Source: Ophiothrix spiculata (Eukaryota > Echinodermata > Ophiuroidea > Amphilepidida > Ophiotrichidae). From it: a stretch of 24,430 bases of DNA. The notes beneath the pieces are model-generated. The model worked only from the letters and a program-made list of their open reading frames with translations, was not told the origin of the DNA and made no database searches. The DNA is taken from assembly GCA_000969725.1 (NCBI GenBank), contig JXSR01S073150.1; one strand, written 5' to 3'. The stretch's first letter is position 1, and the number at the start of each line of letters is the position of its first letter. A program made the translations under genes and the position numbers. Below, piece after piece: positions 18,697 to 24,430 of this stretch.

Positions 18697-19236
18697 CGGT
18701 GGTCACAACCCGTTGTTTTTTTTGTTCGTACGTTTTTTTTGAGAGGCCACGTTCTCTACTTTTTTTCTAAAAACGTGGCACACACACTTTGTAATTTGAA
18801 CTTGAACTTGAACTCGTAAGTTGTGGCCGTGATTGGCTGCATGCATCGTACGTTGTGCACGTTGTAAGTACCTATATCGTGCGTGCAACGTACGAACACC
18901 TTGCGACTACCTAAGGAAACATACTTGCAAGTACGATAAACGCACCGTGTCAGTACGTGCTAGGTGCGTCGTCCGCAAGGCAATGGCCTTGGGAAAAATG
19001 GCAAAAAAACTGTGCGTTGTGCGCATGTTGTCGGTACCTTGCGGACCTTACTGATGTTTAATCGGTAGCCCGAACATAGCCAGCTCGAAGAGAAAGTTCC
19101 TCACGCTCTTCAACTGCTACGTCCTGTCTGCATGCTCTAAAATTTGTACGGTGTCGGTACCTACCACATACGGGATGCAATATTTTGCCTAAGTTTTTGC
19201 CGGCTGACAGCACGTACGATAGGTTGTGATAACTGC
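18697..19236. mobile_element. Possible decayed DNA element, CG-retaining
   Basis: GGTCACAACCCGTTG with TTCGTACG at 18703-18732, and CGTACGATAGGTTGTGA near 19214-19230, may be decayed inverted ends. From 18815 to 19160 the DNA is unusually rich in CG and GCAC/GTGC words (GTACG, GTGCG, CGTGC), unlike the flanking intron. GGTACCTTGCGGAC and TCGGTACCTACC recur. A (ACTTGA)n run lies at 18797-18812. No protein is recognised. Confidence 0.35.
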
Positions 19237-19473
19237 TTTATGTTTTGAAGCAATATAATTACATTCTTTGATTGAACATGCCAGTTATCCCCAAAGATAC
19301 ATATTTTGTTAAACCATGTCATCTTAATGTGAACTTCTCCATACATGTTTTATCTTCAAGACTGTATTACCAGGCAAGGGCTTTTTGCCTCAACCAAGAT
19401 GTTTCAAGTCAGTCTCTATCTTGGGCATAATGATTATAAGACCCAGCCTTTCAGCTGAAGTTGCTGATCTATA

Positions 19474-19601
19474 TATAGGCCAAACAATAATTTATTGGAC
19501 AATATAAACAGAAATCCACAGTGCAGGGCCAAGCTTTTGTAAATGCTAACCCTGCCTTGCATTTTTTGTACATTGTCCAAAAAGTTATTGTTTGCCCTAT
19601 A
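19474..19601. mobile_element. TATAGGCC-type MITE family B, copy 1
   Basis: TATAGGCCAAACAATAATTT then ATTGGACAAT on the left is inverted as ATTGTCCAAAAAGTTATTGT then TTGCCCTATA on the right. The centre carries CAGTGCAGGGCC...GTAAATG..AACCCTGC. It shares ends and centre with 21889-22019, so the family is dispersed. It lies in Sec24 intron 4. Confidence 0.8.
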
Positions 19602-19638
19602 GTTAATTGTGTCTGAGCTCTGGGAAAGTTTTACTTAC

Positions 19639-19754
19639 TTTACAATAATCTGTAGTAGCTAGATATTCGTAGGCACCAAGTGATAATTCTGGCCTATCAT
19701 AAGAGTCTACTCTCCTTCCCATATGGTCAAGTGGTTGGAAATACTCCGGTGGAA
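19639..19754 (-). CDS. Sec24C/D-like, exon d: end of zinc finger, start of trunk
   Basis: 116-nt exon. It completes a Val codon across a phase-1 junction, then reads [20 protein letters not shown] and [21 protein letters not shown]-x-[YF]-F, D-x-Y-x-RPELS-G-[AS]-YE-[FY] and the trailing D-Y-C are hallmark residues linking the Sec24 zinc finger to the trunk (vWA-like) domain. Acceptor CATTTTAG, donor GTAAGTAA. The intron between exons c and d is only 430 bp, the shortest of the gene here and the only one with no recognisable transposon. The exon ends in phase 0. Confidence 0.93.
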
Positions 19755-20184
19755 CTAAAATGGAATGGAACCAAAAAAAAATATCAAAATATATTATTGC
19801 TATGATAATATCATAAGGCTAGGTAAAATAAATTATTTGTTTCTGGTTACATGTTTTCTTAATTTTTGGAAGGAGGGGGGAAACAAATTTTACTTTACAA
19901 AAAACATCATGATTTCAACATTTTGGGATGAAAGGGAAATTTTTAGAAAAAAAACATTGCTTACATACCACATTTGAAATGAACTTTCAACACACAATTT
20001 TTGGGTGAAACAACATTTTAAGAGTTCTAAACAAATATTGTTAACTCTTTTAAAAACATTAGTATAAGTTGTTTTCATTGCCATTGTTCAGAATAGCAAC
20101 CGGTCAGAAACGGCAGTCAACTGTCCGTTGTATTTTGTTTTGAAACAATCCCGAAGACATTTTTTCTTTTATGATCATACTAAC

Positions 20185-20323
20185 CCTCTGTGAGCCCTCC
20201 ACAGAAAGCACACTGGAAGCGCCTACCACCTTCTACAAACTGCATATAAGGGCACATGTAGGCTTTACATCTATTACAACGTACTGGTCCATTGGGACCA
20301 TGATCTACTATGGGAGGTTGCAT
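20185..20323 (-). CDS. Sec24C/D-like, exon c: zinc finger
   Basis: 139-nt exon, 46 codons plus one base. It encodes the Sec24 zinc finger: [20 protein letters not shown], then [20 protein letters not shown]. The four zinc ligands are the C-x2-C pair (CNRC) and the C-x2-C pair (CAFC). The Y-M-C-P-[FY]-M-Q-F-[IV]-EGGRRFQC wording separates the C/D class from Sec24A/B, whose finger reads differently between the two pairs. The zinc finger lies at the Sec23/Sec24 interface in known structures. The exon opens with ATG, but this is an internal Met after a TTTCAG acceptor and not the start codon. Donor is GGTTAGTA, with the split base G passed to the next exon. Confidence 0.95.
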
Positions 20324-20721
20324 CTGAAACAGAAAAAAACAAACAAATGCAAAAATGACAGTCACATTTGCAAAATAACTGGGCTATTTACCATGCCAAA
20401 AACATGACCATAAATTGTTATTTGTCATTGCCATAGATATGAAACGTAGAAACCAGACTCCGTATACCGACCCTGTAACGGCATCATACGCCAAGTGGTT
20501 CAAATTGGGAGTATTCTAGTTTACTGAACTCCATTAATCTGAAATCAACTTTGGGCACACGGATCCTTCTCATAGAGACTAACTACACAAATACTACTTT
20601 ACGGAAACGGTGCACAAAACTAAACGCAAACATCAAGTGTGCATTTTTCAATATTCGCACGACAAGAAGCAATGCATTATAGAGAACGATCTAAATACCC
20701 AATTTGATCCCTATGCTTAAA

Positions 20722-20870
20722 ATTAATAATAATGATGATAATACACAACATTTATAGCACCTTATATAACAATTTGCTGCCTATTATTACGCTGACATCA
20801 GAAAACCGTCACAATCATTTCACATTCATATAAACACCCGAGTATTATTATTATTATTCAACACTGAACT
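20722..20870. repeat. Microsatellite-bounded dispersed repeat
   Basis: AATAATAATGATGATAATAC followed by ACAACATTTATAGCACCTTA, and closed by GAGTATTATTATTATTATTC. The AATAATA...CATTTATAGC[AG]CCTTAT wording resembles a common dispersed repeat of marine invertebrates. That comparison is from memory and not searched. Confidence 0.45.
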
Positions 20871-20921
20871 CAACACCCTATCCCCTCTGGAAATATAATG
20901 TTGGATCCCTATTTAACTTAA

Positions 20922-21248
20922 AGGAGCTTGGTCTGATTTTAAAAAAATGTAGTTTTCAATGTCATATGAAAGATGACCTCTAAAGAAGTATAAGTTTCAA
21001 ATTTCAGCTAAATTGGTCAAACCGTTTTGATTTTATGGGCAATTTTGTATTTCAGAGCTGCCTATACGGTAATATATAAAATTAATTATGCTTACCATAA
21101 TTAGACACATTTTCATACATATCTCCAAAACGAAAACATAACTCAGCCGTGAAATTTCATACGGGTTATGAGAAAAATATGAGCAATATTTTGATACCAA
21201 AATCTCAAAAAGTTTGAAAAAAAGTTGAAGCAATCGGACCATGCTCCT
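20922..21248. mobile_element. TTAA-flanked MITE, 327 bp
   Basis: Ends AGGAGCTTGGTCTGATT (left) and AATCGGACCATGCTCCT (right), inverted with few mismatches. TTAA directly outside both ends (20918-20921 and 21249-21252). It shares the AGGNGC start with the element at 14720 but not the rest, so it is probably a sister family. Lies in Sec24 intron 2. Confidence 0.85.
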
Positions 21249-21405
21249 TTAAGGACCATTTGAAAACTCAACCAGCCGTTGACTGGTCAGAAACGGCACT
21301 TCTATGTGTTTGCCTCTGTTCAGTAAAATATAACAACCATACAGAACTGCCAGTTGAGTTTTGAAGTAGCAACCTTCGCTTTCCTTGTTCACATTCCAAT
21401 CTTAC

Positions 21406-21533
21406 CTCTGTTTCTTTGAGTTCAGCAAACGGCGATATCACCAACCCTAAAGGAATCTGTGATTGCTTTATCATGTCTTGTGTGCATGGAATGTTGTAGA
21501 CCGTGGCTCGCATAAAGCGAGGACTGCAGTTAC
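21406..21533 (-). CDS. Sec24C/D-like, exon b
   Basis: 128-nt exon. It starts by completing the Gly codon split by the previous phase-1 intron and continues [20 protein letters not shown], then [20 protein letters not shown] and ETE, ending in phase 0 at GAG before GTAAGATTGG. The acceptor is a strong pyrimidine tract ending TTTTTTTAG. The N-C/A-S-P-R-[FY]-[MI]-R ... YNIPCT ... Q-[IV]-PL block is typical of Sec24C/D and forms part of the beta-sandwich next to the zinc finger. The upstream intron is 2196 bp and holds a TTA-flanked MITE, two further repeats and a CpG-retaining stretch. Confidence 0.9.
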
Positions 21534-21888
21534 CTAAAAAAAGGAAAAACGGATGACAATCATAAATAGGCCATACTCATACTAAAATCAATTATCAGTG
21601 GACTGCAATGTGTTAACATGCAGAATAAACACAAAACACACTTTAACATGCAACAACATTTATATGAAGAATGAGGCTATTAAGCTGTGAAGAGTTACCC
21701 TGCACAAATGCAAAGTACACTTCAAAATTTTGACTTCCACAACTTGTGAGGATGAGCTAGTTAAAGAATTCCAAAAAGATCCAAACCCAGGAGATTATGA
21801 GCTACCTGGCATGAAAATAACCAAAATTTTCAGGGGTGAGAGCCCCGAGGCCCTATCTGCATTTCAACAATCATGAGATTTCAAGACC

Positions 21889-22019
21889 TATAGGCCTATC
21901 AAAAATTTATTGTAGTGTAAACTAAAATCCAGAGTGCAGGGCCCCATTAACTGTAAATGAGCCTGCACCGTGCACGTTTGTTTATAAATATTGTCCAATA
22001 AATTTTGGCTTGGCCTATA
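21889..22019. mobile_element. TATAGGCC-type MITE family B, copy 2
   Basis: TATAGGCC..TCAAAAATTTATTG on the left and ATTGTCCAATAAATTTTGGC then TTGGCCTATA on the right. The centre AGTGCAGGGCCCCATTAACT is close to AGTGCAGGGCCAAGCTTTTG of copy 1. Located in Sec24 intron 1. Confidence 0.78.
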
Positions 22020-22274
22020 ATCGGTCTTTCCATATGAATTATCTCATACACATGTTTACCATAGATCATTCATCTTGAAAGCTCCAGCAGGTCTTGGAAC
22101 CTTTTTGTTCTAGAGACTGCAAATACGTCTTTGTGGTTATCAACCCTTGAGTTGCTAAGATCACCAACTACATTAGATGGAGGATTTTGACAGGCTATTA
22201 CATATAATAACTATATTGATCACAAAAACAGGCAAAGGAGTGGAGACAGTGTATGTCAGGACAACCATGTGTAA

Positions 22275-22340
22275 GGCCTAAAAAAATTGTTTAATTGGCG
22301 TAAAAATAGGGTAGGTAGGTAGGTCGGATTTAAAAAAAGT
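22275..22340. repeat. Left end of a TAA-flanked Harbinger-like element, partner not found
   Basis: GGCCTAAAAAAATTGTTTAA preceded by TAA resembles the inverted right end of the 22840-23217 element (GGCCAAAAAAAAAAAATTGT). It is followed by a GTAG(GTAG)n run and GGTCGG. No matching right end is visible before 22840. Confidence 0.4.
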
Positions 22341-22839
22341 CTATATGTTTCACATACAGGAACACAAAATATACGACACATATACAAAAACATCTTCACT
22401 TTTTCTGTAACATATCTTTTATTTGTCATTTTGAATGTCCTGCAAGCCATATCTCGGGCCCTATCGATTCCCATAAAATTTGGGATTTGGTGGTTAAGAC
22501 TAGACACAACCCAAACTGTCCAAAGCAAACTACACCACCTCTTTGACAAAAGTCAAGTCCTAATTAGTCAAAATTTTGACCAATAGAATTACACACCTTG
22601 CCAGCTCACTCACCCTATCTAACTACATGTCAATCATTCGTGAGTGGAAGGCTTTGGTAAAGAGGTTGACAAAATGGCGATGTTTACATGCGCGACTTCC
22701 GTATCACGTACCACGGTTAACAACGCGTTGCAAGAAATTCGCGTAATCAACAATGCGTCACGCATGTTATGTGTTTGACGTGCCAAACAACTGCTGCCAG
22801 AACACGGGCCAATCAAGTGCCAAGATTAATTAGCCATTA

Positions 22840-23217
22840 GGCAAAAAAAAAATATATATGTTTGCCCTCCGCGACCGACCCTAAAAATGCCAAAAATTTG
22901 GGTCGCGATTTTAGTTTATTTTTTTTTCTTCAAACATGTAAAATATGAAAACTCAATATTTTTGATGTAAAACGTAAAATTTAGCAGTGTAAAGTCACAT
23001 TTAGTAGTATAGAATGCATATTTCCTCTAAATAATGACCCACATTTTTTGATTAAGCCCTGCATTGCTTGGTATTCAAGATAAAATCCATGGAATGACAT
23101 CATTCTTTAAAATATATGTGAAGAGAAAAAAAAAAAAAAAAAAAGATTAACCAATCGACCGACCTAAAATTTTAATTTTTCCACTGGAGGGCAAACAAAC
23201 AATTTTTTTTTTTGGCC
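22840..23217. mobile_element. PIF/Harbinger-like MITE, TTA-flanked, 378 bp
   Basis: Left end GGCAAAAAAAAAATATATAT then GTTTGCCCTCC. Right end GGAGGGCAAACAAAC then a T-run and GGCC. TTA outside both ends (22837-22839 and 23218-23220). CGACCGACC near the left end and ATCGACCGACC near the right end are direct, not inverted. CGCGACC...GGGTCGCG makes a hairpin at 22870-22907. No coding capacity. Confidence 0.75.
23120..23144. repeat. Poly(A) run
   Basis: About 20 A in a row inside the Harbinger-like element. Confidence 0.9.
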
Positions 23218-23372
23218 TTATCGGCGTCTTATTTTGGATATGCACATAATGCACTAGGCTGCATATGTGCATCCTGGACTCAATCAAATTGCGTACTGGA
23301 TTCATCACTTAATTTTGAATTTCTTCAAGTCTCTAGGCCACTCCCCAAGATTTGGGGCCTCACGCTTACCCA

Positions 23373-23661
23373 GAGGGTTTTTTCACAATATCCCACGATG
23401 CAATGCAACATTGTACAATATACCTGCAAATCCAATTCAACTCTATACTTCTGTACAGGTTTCTGACGGTTTTGAGGTGTCAGCAATGTGGGTAAACACT
23501 GGGCTATTGTGAAAAGAAACACATCTCTGGAAAGATATGAATGAGTACTATTCAATGGAATTCTCAAATTCCTAAGAGCCCCTTGTCAAGAAAGCCATTA
23601 TTGCCTATTATATTTAAGTGTATCAGAATAATGCATTGTGGGATATTCTGAAAACCTCCTC
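23373..23661. mobile_element. Possible TIR element with ATATCCCAC ends
   Basis: GAGGGTTTTTTCACAATATC then CCACGATGCAATG (23373-23405) faces GCATTGTGGGATATTCTGAA then AACCTCCTC (23633-23661). Inverted identity is about 75-80%. CGCTTACCC lies outside both ends, in the same orientation (23363 and 23665), possibly a 9-bp duplication interrupted by decay. Located 69 bp from the exon a donor. Confidence 0.45.
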
Positions 23662-23729
23662 TGACGCTTACCCTTGAGTGAAAGCTGTCAGGTGTACTTT
23701 TGGTAAAGATATTTCCAACGTTCACTTAC

Positions 23730-23841
23730 CTTGATCAACTACTTCAAAATCTGTAGAAACTAAGGGAGGCACTTGACCCCTTGAGCTGGTGACAAATTGC
23801 TGTTTGCCTCGATTTCTTCTGTCATCTTCTATAACTTGAAT
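23730..23841 (-). CDS. Sec24C/D-like COPII subunit, internal exon a (first visible)
   Basis: This 112-nt exon is bounded by TTCACAG (acceptor, plus-strand CTGTGAA just right of it) and GTAAGTGAA (donor). It reads [16 protein letters not shown], then [17 protein letters not shown], 37 codons plus one base, so it leaves a phase-1 intron. The block (V-I-E-D-D ... RGQVPPLV-T) is the start of the conserved Sec24C/D core, just after the disordered N-terminal region. Sec24 is the cargo-selecting subunit of the Sec23/Sec24 inner COPII coat at ER exit sites. Earlier exons, including the start codon, lie beyond position 24430. Family assignment comes from recognised residues, not from a search. Confidence 0.88.
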
Positions 23842-24430
23842 CTGTGAACAACAAAAACATTATTTCATGATGGAACTTTGGGACAATTTGTGGAACATGT
23901 ATCAAAAATAGACGCGCTGCTTAAAATATTCATCAGTATTTTGCTGAAGTTGGTAAAATAATCCTCAATTCTGGTTTTGCAAAATTATGGTCGGGGTTCC
24001 TCAATAATTAATGAAGTTGAGATTATAGCAAATGAATCTGCAAAACATATAAAATGTGATAGTCCATCTCAGACGAGCCGTAAATGCAGCAAACTTCATT
24101 TTGCGCTACATGTGAAAATACATGTCATGGTTGTAATTTTCCGAAATCGATTTTTTGGCATATTCACAATTCTTGTGCTTATTTCAAAACGCCAGTAAAG
24201 TTTCATTTCAAGAAAAGGGTTGGAAATATGAAATATATTTGTATATTTTGAAGAAAGTTAACAGAAAATATAGGGCTTACTGATCCAAGAAAGTTGATTT
24301 GTTAGCAAGGAATTCAAATTTAATTCAATTGATTTACGAACCCACTAGAATAACTAAGGAAACAAGATCTATTTTAGATCTTGCATTTGTTTCACAAACA
24401 GATAAGATTACTTCAAGTGGAGTTCACCAT
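23842..24430. other. Intron upstream of the first visible Sec24 exon
   Basis: AT-rich DNA following the acceptor of exon a. I see no further exon or classifiable repeat. The next upstream exon is beyond the window. Confidence 0.6.

Noticed and set aside
20180..20365. Single-exon zinc-finger protein starting at an upstream ATG
   Set aside because: The bases before ATGCAACCTCCC are a pyrimidine tract ending CAG; the segment is the Sec24 zinc-finger exon, and the extra N-terminal residues are intron.
1..24430. Endogenous viral genes or LTR retrotransposons
   Set aside because: No LTR pairs, protease or integrase motifs were seen; all RT traces are of non-LTR type.

Overview
The window is animal nuclear DNA: AT-rich, with a multi-exon gene whose introns use GT..AG splice sites, many short transposable elements and one assembly gap (279 N). 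The only host gene I can support lies on the minus strand between about 23.8 kb and 14.5 kb. It is a COPII coat gene of the Sec24C/Sec24D class. Seven consecutive exons (23730-23841, 21406-21533, 20185-20323, 19639-19754, 18274-18398, 16837-17028, 14534-14627) join in frame into 302 residues covering the first beta-sandwich strands, the zinc finger and the first half of the trunk domain. The 5' exons lie beyond the right edge. The 3' exons are not visible in the remaining 14.5 kb. Gene class and repeat types fit an invertebrate such as a hemichordate, echinoderm or lancelet, but that is an inference and the species is not determined.

Left half (1-14.5 kb): I see no host exon. It holds a large fold-back element (729-1399), a PIF/Harbinger-like MITE (2751-3037), a fold-back at 4298-4572, and a decayed non-LTR retrotransposon (about 4800-7735, plus strand) split by three younger DNA elements. 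Then come a palindrome around 7955, mostly featureless AT-rich DNA from 8.2 to 11.6 kb, a composite tandem repeat at 11.65-12.86 kb ending in a GATAGACC satellite, the gap, and a 723-bp terminal-inverted-repeat element (13495-14217).

Right half (14.5-24.4 kb): the Sec24 introns are packed with mobile DNA. Intron 6 (14628-16836) is about 82% transposon, including a three-level nest of hAT-like elements. Intron 5 contains a fold-back and a 5'-truncated retrotransposon with an 11-bp target duplication. Other introns carry TTAA-flanked, TTA-flanked and palindromic MITEs.

The clearest new result is a ~155-bp MITE family with ends CAGGGGTGTGAGAG. It is present three times, and each copy is flanked by its own perfect 6-bp target duplication (ACTCAG, CAACAA, GTCATA). 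I found no CRISPR, operon, virus gene, tRNA or rRNA, and no convincing unknown protein system. The interest here is in transposon biology and in the missing 3' part of the Sec24 gene.
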